The notes under the pieces: generated by a model
Databases searched by the model: none
Seen by the model: the letters and a program-made list of their open reading frames with translations, nothing else
Told to the model about the DNA's origin: nothing
Position numbers and translations under genes: made by a program
Source of the DNA: Clostridia bacterium
Lineage (GTDB): Bacteria > Bacillota_A > Clostridia > Christensenellales > Aristaeellaceae
Direction: 5' to 3'
Assembly: GCA_017464225.1 (NCBI GenBank)
Contig: JAFUDW010000149.1
Span: 1-7,349 of the forward strand
Length of the DNA stretch: 7,349 nt
Shown here: positions 1 to 5,895 of the stretch, in pieces
How the letters are laid out: each line of letters starts with the position of its first letter
Position numbering within the stretch: the stretch's first letter is position 1

Positions 1-259
1 CGACCTCCTCGATGGAAGTGTATTTTACATCCGCAAACAGCCGTTTCATAGCCTCCGTGCAGTCCAGCGCGACAGCCAGCTTTGTCAGCGAAATCAAAGA
101 AATTTGCCCCGTCGTTTCAAACCGCTTGATGCGGCCAAAGCTGACATTGCTTTTTTCGCTCAGCTGCTCCTGGGTCAGATTTTTCCGCTTGCGAATGCCG
201 CGCAGCCGCTGCGCCAGGGCCAAATTGATTTCTTCCGGTGTTTCCCAAATAAAGCTCAT
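1..259 (-). CDS. HipB-like XRE-family antitoxin/transcriptional regulator, 3' end outside window
   Basis: The reading frame starts at the ATG whose first base is 259 and runs leftward off the window, giving 86 codons. The protein opens MSFIWETPEEINLALAQRLR and carries a five-helix lambda-repressor-type helix-turn-helix at about residues 14-75, with the typical LTQEQLSEKSNVSFGRIKR segment from residue 28. A strong GGAGG lies five bases before the start. This form (MSFIW.TPEEINLALA..LR.IRKRK) matches my memory of small regulators encoded just before HipA-family kinase toxins in Clostridia. In such modules the antitoxin binds DNA, neutralises the toxin and represses its own operon. The toxin gene would lie left of the window, so the pairing is inferred. 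A stand-alone XRE repressor is the alternative. The HTH assignment is secure and the toxin partnership only likely. Confidence 0.85.
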   Translation of the reverse strand, partial: MSFIWETPEEINLALAQRLRGIRKRKNLTQEQLSEKSNVSFGRIKRFETTGQISLISLTKLAVALDCTEAMKRLFADVKYTSIEEV

Positions 260-280
260 ATCTTCCTCCAAACAGCTCAA

Positions 281-323
281 ATATGATCTATTTCTGTTGG
301 ATTAACCATCAAACAGATCATAT
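281..323. promoter_or_regulatory. Inverted repeat in the leader of the HipB-like gene, candidate autoregulatory operator
   Basis: ATATGATCT at 281-289 is the exact reverse complement of AGATCATAT at 315-323, with 25 bases between the arms. Similarity continues inward (TTTCTG against TTTGAT when read in the same sense). The pair sits between the predicted transcription start (near 330) and the start codon at 259, with one arm close to the ribosome binding site. HipB-type proteins are dimers that bind inverted operators in their own promoters, so this is a reasonable autoregulation site. The arms do not match the E. coli HipB consensus (TATCC-N8-GGATA), and binding is inferred. Confidence 0.45.
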
Positions 324-336
324 ATTATCCAAAATC

Positions 337-365
337 AGTATACCATATACTTTTGAAAAAGACAA
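337..365 (-). promoter_or_regulatory. Sigma-A-type promoter of the HipB-like gene
   Basis: Read on the minus strand, TTGTCT (360-365) is followed after exactly 17 bases by TATACT (337-342). This gives four of six matches to the -35 and five of six to the -10 consensus. Transcription would begin near 330, leaving a leader of about 70 bases that contains the inverted repeat. No competing promoter of similar quality was seen for this gene. Confidence 0.65.
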
Positions 366-414
366 GCGGATAAATAACTTGCCGATTCTTTCGCTAGTAT
401 TCTTATCGCTGTGT

Positions 415-433
415 GGCTCCGAGAGCCGTTTTT
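415..433 (+). terminator. Short hairpin followed by T5, possible + strand terminator
   Basis: GGCTC (415-419) and GAGCC (423-427) pair around a CGA loop and are followed by GTTTTT. The stem is only 5 bp, plus a possible U-G closing pair, so it would be weak. No rightward gene is visible upstream in the window, so there is no obvious transcript for it to end. It may block rightward read-through or be a leftover of a lost gene. Confidence 0.3.
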
Positions 434-452
434 ATCCTGGCGGATGGAAGAT

Positions 453-472
453 TTGCCCTATGGGCGGTTTTT
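453..472 (+). terminator. Second short hairpin followed by T5, possible + strand terminator
   Basis: GCCC (455-458) and GGGC (462-465) pair around TAT. Two further U-G pairs are possible at the base, and GG then TTTTT follows. It lies about 25 bases after the hairpin at 415-433 and has the same layout. It is weak alone, but the tandem arrangement and shared orientation make it more credible. It has no T run on the minus strand. Confidence 0.3.
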
Positions 473-500
473 GCGACGATTACAAGCCAAAATACACAGC

Positions 501-557
501 AAGTACACCGTATGTTGTATTTACAGGATTCGTATTGATACGATATATGGTGTACTT
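501..557 (+). repeat. 20-bp imperfect inverted repeat able to form a long hairpin, followed by T run
   Basis: The arms are 501-520 (begins AAGTACACCGTAT) and 538-557 (ends ATATGGTGTACTT), separated by 17 bases. Seventeen of 20 positions are complementary. In a + strand RNA all three mismatches become G-U pairs, whereas in a minus strand RNA they would be A-C clashes. The + strand continues directly into TTTTTATCTTT, so the structure could end a rightward transcript. A smaller CGTAT/ATACG pair (531-535 and 538-542) overlaps it. It could be a structured RNA element, a terminator, a regulator site or a small palindromic repeat. Confidence 0.55.
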
Positions 558-605
558 TTTATCTTTCTGTTTTTGCAGGCAATGCCACGGAACTTGAAGA
601 TACGT

Positions 606-722
606 TTAGCCAATATTCGCTGAATTCTCAATGAGCTTAATCGTCGCGATGGGCAATCCCACTAATTTTGCTAGGCGGTATTGCGTCATGTTTCTTTGCG
701 TTAAGAACGCTTTGATCGTCAT
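606..722 (-). pseudogene. Short XRE-type helix-turn-helix gene, probably truncated
   Basis: The 38-residue product begins MTIKAFLTQRNMTQYRLAKL and ends IENSANIG. Start and ribosome binding site are convincing: GAGGAGG lies a few bases before the ATG, with a strong promoter behind it. The first 30 residues match the opening helices of small XRE regulators (MTI.EFL.QR.MTQYRLAK.SG.P..TI), but these domains normally need about 55-65 residues, so the last helices are missing. Past the stop, the next frames still encode short stretches such as LNVSSSSVALPAKTER, consistent with a frameshift or deletion. I read it as a recently decayed regulator/antitoxin. A functional micro-protein remains possible. 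Confidence 0.55.
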
Positions 723-742
723 GTTTACACCTCCTCATTTTC

Positions 743-771
743 GTTATATCGGTTGACGGAAATACTGACAA
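743..771 (-). promoter_or_regulatory. Strong sigma-A-type promoter of the short XRE gene
   Basis: On the minus strand TTGTCA (766-771) is followed after 17 bases by TATAAC (743-748), five of six matches in each box. The predicted start falls just before the GAGGAGG sequence, so the message would have a very short leader. The good promoter suggests that any loss of the gene it drives is recent. Confidence 0.65.
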
Positions 772-875
772 TGGTAATTACTGGGGCCTGTTCTTTTTTC
801 TTATTTAGGGAGATACGGCATAACTTAAGTCATTTATTCGTCTAGTTCTTAATGAACTTGACACCTTTTTTCTAT

Positions 876-897
876 CTATATCGCTACAGCGATATAG
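876..897. promoter_or_regulatory. Perfect 22-bp palindrome, candidate operator
   Basis: CTATATCGCT (876-885) and AGCGATATAG (888-897) are exact reverse complements separated by AC. The arms are too AT-rich and the loop too small for a good terminator, and no T run follows, so a dimeric DNA-binding protein is the best explanation. It overlaps weak -10-like sequences on both strands (TATAGT at 893-898 on +, TATAGA at 875-880 on -). The regulator is unknown. A regulator of the downstream sugar operon is the simplest guess, although the site lies about 90 bases before the candidate promoter. Confidence 0.5.
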
Positions 898-983
898 TCT
901 TTAACAAGAGGTACTGAAAGGGAAATGGACAAATGATAATAAGTTGGGAAGCAATAATAGAAAATTTTTTGCAATCTTTGGTA

Positions 984-1012
984 AAGACAGATTAGTGTGA
1001 TTAAGCTAAAAT
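984..1012 (+). promoter_or_regulatory. Candidate promoter of the sugar operon
   Basis: AAGACA (984-989) and TAAAAT (1007-1012) are separated by 17 bases, four of six and five of six matches to the consensus boxes. Transcription would start near 1019, giving a leader of about 95 bases. This is the best-spaced candidate between 780 and 1114. TTGCAA at 969-974 with TTAGTG at 992-997 is a poorer alternative. Confidence 0.35.
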
Positions 1013-1114
1013 AAAACCAACGTGATGCAGAAATATGAAAAGAAAGGAGAAGTAGGAATTTATCTATCCGCTGTCATTCCGTATAAAAAACAGTATTGAA
1101 GGGAGAAAAAGAAT

Positions 1115-2398
1115 ATGAAGAGACTATTGGCTGCATTGTTGGTATTGATGCTGCTCCTGGGCGTGATGTCTGTGGCAAGCGCGGAAAAGAAGAAGATCGT
1201 TTTCTGGGCGCTGGATCACGGCACGACGCGTAACAACTTTATCGAAGCGCTGGTGAACGACTATAATGCTCGCGAGGATTGTGAGTATGAAGTTGATCTG
1301 ACTTGGTTCGACGAGACCTCTTACCGTCAGCGCCTGGCGGCTGCACGCGCCGGCGGCACCATGTGCGATATCTTCATGAACAACTATGGCAACATCCCTA
1401 CGGACTGCAACAACGAGTATGCCATGCCGCTGAATGATCTGCTGCCCCAGGAGGTGCTGGACGATATCACGGCCAAGAGCTTGGTGACATACCGCGATGG
1501 CAAGATCTATGGTTACCCGATGTACGTGGAGCCCTGCACGGTCGCTTACTATAACAAAGACATGTTCGCCGCGGCGGGTATCGAAGAGTTCCCCAAGACC
1601 TGGGCGGAGTATCTGGAGGTGCTGCCCAAGCTAACCAATGAGTTCGTGTATGGCGGCCACTTCATGGAAGGTGTTTGGGACAACTGCTACAACCAGACTG
1701 CCGAGCATTATCTGCTCAACGATGACTGGACCGAGGCCAACTGCCAGGATCAGGGCTACGTCGACTTCCTGACCTTCATCAAGGCCATGTATGATGGCGG
1801 CTATGTGCCTCAGCAGAACCTGTACAGCCAGGCCGAGGGCTGGCGCGCCGTGGCAACCGAAGCCTGCGCGACTGCTTTCAGCGGCTCCTGGGGCGTGGAC
1901 AGTCTGGTCCGGGATTATCCTGATATGCTGGATTCGATTGGCATTGCATCCTTCCCCGCTCCGACCGCTGACAGCGTATGGCACACCACCACCGGCGGCT
2001 GGGCTTGGCTGATTGACAGCAAGAGCCAGGTGGCCGAGGGCGCTGCTGACTTTATCGCCTGGGGCATCGGCGGCGATCCCGAACGCATGGCACAGCTGTA
2101 CATCGATCTGAACTTCTCTACCTATTCTCCTCGTGCGTCCGTCAATGCCATCTTGGATAAGTATGCTGAGGAGCACGCTGGCGAGTTCGCCGTGGATGCG
2201 ATGCGCTACATCAGTCAGAACATCGTGCCCTACTGCGTGGGTGAGCCGATTTACAGCATCGACATCACCGTGACCTATTGGATCACCATGCAGCAGGTGA
2301 TGTGGAACGGTATGGATCCTGCCGATGCGCTGGCGGATTGCGCCGAGAAGATTAACACCTATCTGAAGAACAACGAATACTGGCAGTACTGCCCGTGA
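1115..2398 (+). CDS. Secreted ABC-transporter sugar-binding protein (SBP family 1, MalE/UgpB-like)
   Basis: This 427-residue protein captures a sugar or oligosaccharide outside the membrane and delivers it to the permeases encoded next. It begins with a Sec signal peptide: MKR, a hydrophobic core at about 4-20, and cleavage predicted after ASA (21-23). There is no lipobox cysteine, unusual for Gram-positive binding proteins, which are normally lipid-anchored. Family marks are VFWAL near residue 29, DGKIYGYPMYVEP at 128-140, YYNKDMFAAAGI at 145-156 with the PKTWAEY segment just after, and a tryptophan-rich ligand-pocket-like stretch (GGWAW) in the second half. Length is normal for the family. 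AAGGGAG precedes the ATG. It is the first gene of the operon. The ligand cannot be read from sequence. Confidence 0.93.
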   Translation: MKRLLAALLVLMLLLGVMSVASAEKKKIVFWALDHGTTRNNFIEALVNDYNAREDCEYEVDLTWFDETSYRQRLAAARAGGTMCDIFMNNYGNIPTDCNNEYAMPLNDLLPQEVLDDITAKSLVTYRDGKIYGYPMYVEPCTVAYYNKDMFAAAGIEEFPKTWAEYLEVLPKLTNEFVYGGHFMEGVWDNCYNQTAEHYLLNDDWTEANCQDQGYVDFLTFIKAMYDGGYVPQQNLYSQAEGWRAVATEACATAFSGSWGVDSLVRDYPDMLDSIGIASFPAPTADSVWHTTTGGWAWLIDSKSQVAEGAADFIAWGIGGDPERMAQLYIDLNFSTYSPRASVNAILDKYAEEHAGEFAVDAMRYISQNIVPYCVGEPIYSIDITVTYWITMQQVMWNGMDPADALADCAEKINTYLKNNEYWQYCP

Positions 2399-2433
2399 TT
2401 GATAAGAACACGGTAGAACTGTAGAATGATGTC

Positions 2434-2467
2434 TCCGCGGGCTGCTGCAAGTGCAGCAGCCCGCGGA
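2434..2467 (+). promoter_or_regulatory. Perfect GC-rich stem-loop between the binding-protein and permease genes
   Basis: Arms 2434-2448 (TCCGCGGGCTGCTGC) and 2453-2467 are exact reverse complements, forming a 15-bp stem with an AAGT loop. No T run follows, so it is not a standard rho-independent terminator. Stem-loops in this position of maltose-type operons block 3' exonucleases and stabilise the binding-protein message, giving more binding protein than permease. Partial termination is the alternative. The stem sits in the operon's only long gap, 36 bases after the stop codon of the binding-protein gene. Confidence 0.75.
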
Positions 2468-2486
2468 TGTAATACGGGAAAGCGGG

Positions 2487-3404
2487 ATGGTTATGGCAGG
2501 GAAAATGGAGAAGCATCAGCTGCCAACGGCACGAATGGATCATATAGCAGCATATTTAATGATCCTTCCGGCAGTGATCATCATGACGATTTTTTGCTAT
2601 GCGCCTCTGTATAATTCGCTGAGTAAGTGCCTGACGGACTGGACTTTTTATAAGGAAACCAACTTCGTAGGGCTTCGGAACTTTGAGCTTGCACTCAAAA
2701 ATGAGAGCTTTTTACAGTCGCTGAAGAATATTTGGTTCTTCGTGATTACGATCATTCCGATCCAAGTGACGCTGGGCTTCCTGTTTGCGCAGGCAATCAA
2801 AAACATGACGCGAAATGGCAGCTCTTTTGTCAAAACTGCGGTGTATGTACCGTCCGTCATCTCAGGTATCGTGGCGTCGATTATGTTTTCGGGCTTGTTC
2901 AATTACCAGGGTGGCTTGATTAATTATTTCTTGATCAAGCTGGGCGTGGGCCGCGTGGCATTCTTTACCAGCGTGCCGCTCTCCCGGTTGACGATCGACG
3001 TGGTCAGCATTTGGATGGGGGTGGGCAACACCTCGCTGATCATGTACGCAGGATTGATGAATATCCCGGTCAACTATTACGAGGCCGCGGAGATCGATGG
3101 CGCCAACGCCTGGAAGCGGATGATCTATATCACCCTGCCGTCGATGAAAAACGTGTTCCTGCTGATTGTGGTGCAAATGACTATTGGTGTGATCCAGATG
3201 TTCGATACGCCGTACCAGCTGACTGGCGGCGGCCCGTTCGGCAAAACGACCACGCCGATGCTGTATGTATACAATACATTTACCAGCAGTACGGATACCA
3301 TGGGTTATACCATCGCCTGCTCCTTGGTGGTGATGGTGGTCGTGGTGATCTGCAACTGCATCGTTTTCCGGCTGATCCGTTCGGAAAAGTCGATGGATGA
3401 ATAA
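2487..3404 (+). CDS. Sugar ABC transporter permease, MalF/UgpA-like (CUT1)
   Basis: This is one of two membrane subunits of the importer, about 305 residues with roughly six hydrophobic segments, the first at AAYLMILPAVIIMTIF. The ATPase-docking EAA loop is clear: EAAEIDGANAWKRMIYITLP, at about 199-218 counted from this start. An LTGGGPFGKTT segment and a final hydrophobic helix fit the MalF/UgpA family. The start is uncertain. The frame is open from GTG 2451, but that codon lies in the loop and right arm of the stem-loop. ATG 2487 has GGGA seven bases upstream, while ATG 2493 (after GGGAT) and ATG 2505 (after AGGGA) are also possible. It is followed after 12 bases by the second permease. Confidence 0.92.
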   Translation: MVMAGKMEKHQLPTARMDHIAAYLMILPAVIIMTIFCYAPLYNSLSKCLTDWTFYKETNFVGLRNFELALKNESFLQSLKNIWFFVITIIPIQVTLGFLFAQAIKNMTRNGSSFVKTAVYVPSVISGIVASIMFSGLFNYQGGLINYFLIKLGVGRVAFFTSVPLSRLTIDVVSIWMGVGNTSLIMYAGLMNIPVNYYEAAEIDGANAWKRMIYITLPSMKNVFLLIVVQMTIGVIQMFDTPYQLTGGGPFGKTTTPMLYVYNTFTSSTDTMGYTIACSLVVMVVVVICNCIVFRLIRSEKSMDE

Positions 3405-3416
3405 GGGGGGACGGAT

Positions 3417-4256
3417 ATGGGCAATAAATCCAGGCGGATCGTATTCGTGATATTTTGCAGTATTGTAGCCGTACTGTTCGCCCTGATGGAGCTTTTCCCG
3501 CTGGTATGGAGTCTACTGGCCAGCTTTAAGGGGCCTAAAGAGGTTTATAAAATCAACCCGGTCGTGATCTTTCCCACCGTGTGGTATGTAAAAAACTATT
3601 CCACGCTGTTTACGGCCTCCACACATAACTTCGTTCGCTCGTATCTGCTAACGCTGGGCTGCGCCTTAGGATTTTCCGTGATGGCGATCTTCTTCAATTC
3701 AATCGCCGCATATGCCTTCGCCCGGCTTGATTTCCGCTTCAAAAAGATCCTGTGGGCCTACATCCTCTTCCCTATGTTCATCCCAGGCATCACCATTACG
3801 ATTACCTCCTATGTGGTGTGCAACCAGCTGCATCTGTTGGATACGCTGTGGGTGCTGATCCTGCCCGGCTTGGTGGGTTCCTACGCGATCTTTTTCGTGC
3901 GCCAGTTCTTCCTCTCCATGCCGCGCGCCGTCGAGGAAGCCGCCCTGGTGGACGGAGCGGGGCGCTTCCGCATTTATTGGAACATCTTTTTGCCCTCCTC
4001 GGTGTCGCCCCTGGTGCTGATCGGCACGGGCGGCTTCACGGGCTTCTGGAACGGGTATCTGTGGCCTTCGCTGACAATCACCAGCCCGAACAAGGTGCAG
4101 ATCATGCAGGTGGTGCGGTCCTTCAGCAATACCTATACCACCAACGCCGGCGCGGTCTACGCAGGGGCCGTGCTGGTGTGTCTGCCGCCACTGATCGTGT
4201 TCATGATCTTCCAGCGGTATATCATCAAGGGTATGCTGATTTCCGGATTGAAGTAA
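3417..4256 (+). CDS. Sugar ABC transporter permease, MalG/UgpE-like (CUT1)
   Basis: This 279-residue protein is the second membrane subunit and pairs with the preceding permease to form the pore. It has about six hydrophobic segments starting at residues 9-37 and the EAA loop EEAALVDGAGRFRIYWNIFL (173-192) that contacts the ATPase. The end, QRYIIKGMLISGLK, resembles the family ending but lacks the usual last glycine. AAGGGGGG lies just before the ATG. As in many Gram-positive CUT1 systems, no ATPase gene accompanies the permeases in this window, so a shared MsmK-type ATPase encoded elsewhere is expected. The next gene begins 15 bases after the stop. Confidence 0.94.
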   Translation: MGNKSRRIVFVIFCSIVAVLFALMELFPLVWSLLASFKGPKEVYKINPVVIFPTVWYVKNYSTLFTASTHNFVRSYLLTLGCALGFSVMAIFFNSIAAYAFARLDFRFKKILWAYILFPMFIPGITITITSYVVCNQLHLLDTLWVLILPGLVGSYAIFFVRQFFLSMPRAVEEAALVDGAGRFRIYWNIFLPSSVSPLVLIGTGGFTGFWNGYLWPSLTITSPNKVQIMQVVRSFSNTYTTNAGAVYAGAVLVCLPPLIVFMIFQRYIIKGMLISGLK

Positions 4257-4271
4257 AGGAGGAAAAACACC

Positions 4272-5876
4272 ATGGTCAGAAAAAGCCTCGCATGCTTGCT
4301 GTGTTTTATCCTGTTGCTTGGCGCTGCCATCGGAAAGGCTGAAGTTATGGAGGACCATTTTGCCCTGATTGGGTCGGAACTGCCTGAGGCCGTGATCGTT
4401 TATCCCTCAAAGAGCAATGTCAAGGCGCTGATGAAGGCCTTGGCAACCGAGATCGCGGATTACGCCGAAGCAAAAACCGGCATCAAGATCCAAGTGATTA
4501 CCGACGATAAAATGGTGGAAAATGCCGTGGAGATCACCGTCGGCAGCGTGAACCGGGAAGAGGCGCAGGAGGCGCAGGCTCAGCTGCCGGAGAACGGCTA
4601 TCGTATTGCACGCACATCCTCCGGCGGCGTGATGATCCTGGGCGCTGAGCAATATGCGCTGACCCACGCGGTTGATCTGTTCATCGCTGAGGAATTGCTG
4701 GTAAACGCGGACGGGGCGCTTTTTATCGACGATGCGCTGGACAGAAGCGGTACCTTGATGCTTTCTGACTGGGAGAAGGACGGGGCGAACATCGGGAACC
4801 GACAGCGTATGTCGGTCATCAAGGGGGTGAAGGGAGAATCCGCTGTATCCTCCCTGAAATCGATCAGCGGCATCCACACCATCATGCAGCTTGCGGGCGA
4901 GTATTCGATTAACCGTACCCGCAGCCGCTGGAACGTAGCGACCGCGGATATCGGTTGCATGTGCCTGCATAACGGCAAACTGTACTTTTTCTTCGGCGAT
5001 ACGCTGGGTGGGGCGCGGGGCCAGGATTGGCTGTACAGCAACGTGGTCGCCTATTCGACGGACTTTGATTATACAAACGGTATCCGCTTTGATGGTTACC
5101 TGACGGGCGAAAAAGGCCGCGTGGCCCCGGTGCTCCAGGGTGCGTTCGGCGCGCAGGGAAGGCCCAATGAATACACCTGTATCCCCACCGGGGCGATTTC
5201 CCTGAACGGCGCGCTGTATATGTGCTTCATGTCCGTTGCCCTTTGGCAGGGGGACGACTGGGACTGCAACTGCGGCGGCATCATGAAAAGCACGGATGAC
5301 GGTGTGACCTGGCAGCGGCTGGAGATCAGCTGGCCTGGAGACAGCAAATTTTGTCAGATGGCACCGGTCTATAATGAAGCGGATGGCTATGTGTATGTTA
5401 CCGGCATCACTGGCGGCCGCCTGAACAGCGCACGCATGATGCGTGTGCCCGCGGACCAGTATGAAGTGTTTGATGCCTATGAATACCTGGTCGGTTACGA
5501 CGGTAACGGCCAGCCGCTCTGGAAGAGCGGAGAAGAGGGCCTCTATAACGATTTTGAGTTGATCCGCGGCCGGGTTTGGGAACCCTGCATGATGTACAAT
5601 GAGTACCTGGGGGAGTGGATCGTATCCTATAAGGACGCGGCGGGGATCCAGCTGTATACGGCCTATTCGCCTGCCGGGCCTTATATGCGAGCTGCCTCGA
5701 TTCCCTATGCGCACGATTCCTCAGCGGGTTATTACGCGGTGTTCATGCATCCCGCGCTGACCAGGGAGGGTGGCCGCAAGGTGGCTTTCCTGATCAGCTC
5801 CATGCACAACACGCCCGCTTATCCGGCGAAAAGCATTTGGGAAATACAGCTGATGGAAATGACGTTAAACAAATAA
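4272..5876 (+). CDS. Secreted DUF4185 (GH183-related) protein with an N-terminal carbohydrate-enzyme accessory-like domain
   Basis: This 534-residue protein starts at ATG 4272 after AGGAGG. Residues 1-23 form a Sec signal peptide with cleavage near GKA and no lipobox, so it acts outside the membrane. Residues about 38-145 resemble the alpha/beta accessory domain at the N terminus of GH67 and GH20 enzymes: AVIVYPSKSN, KTGIKIQVITDD, ITVGSVNR, NGYRIARTSSGGVMILG, then LTHAVDLF. Residues about 205-530 carry DUF4185 marks: ATADIGCMCLHNGKLYFFFG, YSNVVAYSTD, IPTGAISLNG, an Asp-box-like STDDGVTW (340-347), GRLNSARMMRVP and DAYEYL. The repeated beta signatures suggest a propeller. Characterised DUF4185 members include endo-D-arabinanases (GH183), so glycan cleavage is likely, but catalytic residues cannot be assigned by eye. 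Its position behind a sugar importer supports a role in releasing the imported sugar. Confidence 0.8.
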   Translation: MVRKSLACLLCFILLLGAAIGKAEVMEDHFALIGSELPEAVIVYPSKSNVKALMKALATEIADYAEAKTGIKIQVITDDKMVENAVEITVGSVNREEAQEAQAQLPENGYRIARTSSGGVMILGAEQYALTHAVDLFIAEELLVNADGALFIDDALDRSGTLMLSDWEKDGANIGNRQRMSVIKGVKGESAVSSLKSISGIHTIMQLAGEYSINRTRSRWNVATADIGCMCLHNGKLYFFFGDTLGGARGQDWLYSNVVAYSTDFDYTNGIRFDGYLTGEKGRVAPVLQGAFGAQGRPNEYTCIPTGAISLNGALYMCFMSVALWQGDDWDCNCGGIMKSTDDGVTWQRLEISWPGDSKFCQMAPVYNEADGYVYVTGITGGRLNSARMMRVPADQYEVFDAYEYLVGYDGNGQPLWKSGEEGLYNDFELIRGRVWEPCMMYNEYLGEWIVSYKDAAGIQLYTAYSPAGPYMRAASIPYAHDSSAGYYAVFMHPALTREGGRKVAFLISSMHNTPAYPAKSIWEIQLMEMTLNK

Positions 5877-5895
5877 AAAGGAGAAGGTGATACGC

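Larger units (their letters stand above)
772..1114. other. Gene-free AT-rich region between the leftward XRE genes and the rightward sugar operon
   Basis: No open frame with a credible ribosome binding site was found on either strand. The region carries a TTGACA at 858-863 with no good -10 partner, a small repeat AGTTC/GAACT at 844-858, the perfect palindrome at 876-897, a candidate promoter at 984-1012, and a purine-rich leader of about 95 bases. Within the leader, AAAGGAG (around 1045) is followed only by a very short frame that stops at once, and a second site, AAGGGAG, serves the binding-protein gene at 1115. Confidence 0.6.

Noticed and set aside
12..623. Several + strand frames of 60-104 codons in the left part
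   Set aside because: Those at 12-305 are antisense to the XRE gene. Those at 283-623 lack ribosome binding sites and run through the hairpins; no family resemblance was seen.
858..886. TTGACA at 858-863 as the -35 box of the operon promoter
   Set aside because: The -35 box is perfect, but 16-18 bases downstream there is no acceptable -10 sequence (TCGCTA at 17).
1036..1099. Leader peptide in the operon leader after AAAGGAG
   Set aside because: The ATG frame near 1036 stops after six codons. The longer frame after the binding site would need an ATT start.
1631..2176. 181-codon minus strand frame inside the binding-protein gene
   Set aside because: Antisense shadow of a well-supported gene, with no credible start signal or recognisable motif.
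2451..2486. GTG 2451 as the start of the first permease
   Set aside because: It would place the initiation codon in the loop and right arm of a 15-bp GC-rich hairpin with no free ribosome binding site. ATG codons at 2487, 2493 and 2505 fit better.
3699..4358. 219-codon minus strand frame across the second permease gene
   Set aside because: His/Gln/Asp-rich shadow translation, and it overlaps a confirmed permease with an EAA loop.
4407..5714. Long open frame of 435 codons on the minus strand, opposite the DUF4185 gene
   Set aside because: It lies entirely antisense to a gene with a signal peptide, clear motifs and a good ribosome binding site. Its protein is rich in His, Arg and Ala as expected for a shadow of GC-rich codons, and matches nothing I recognise.
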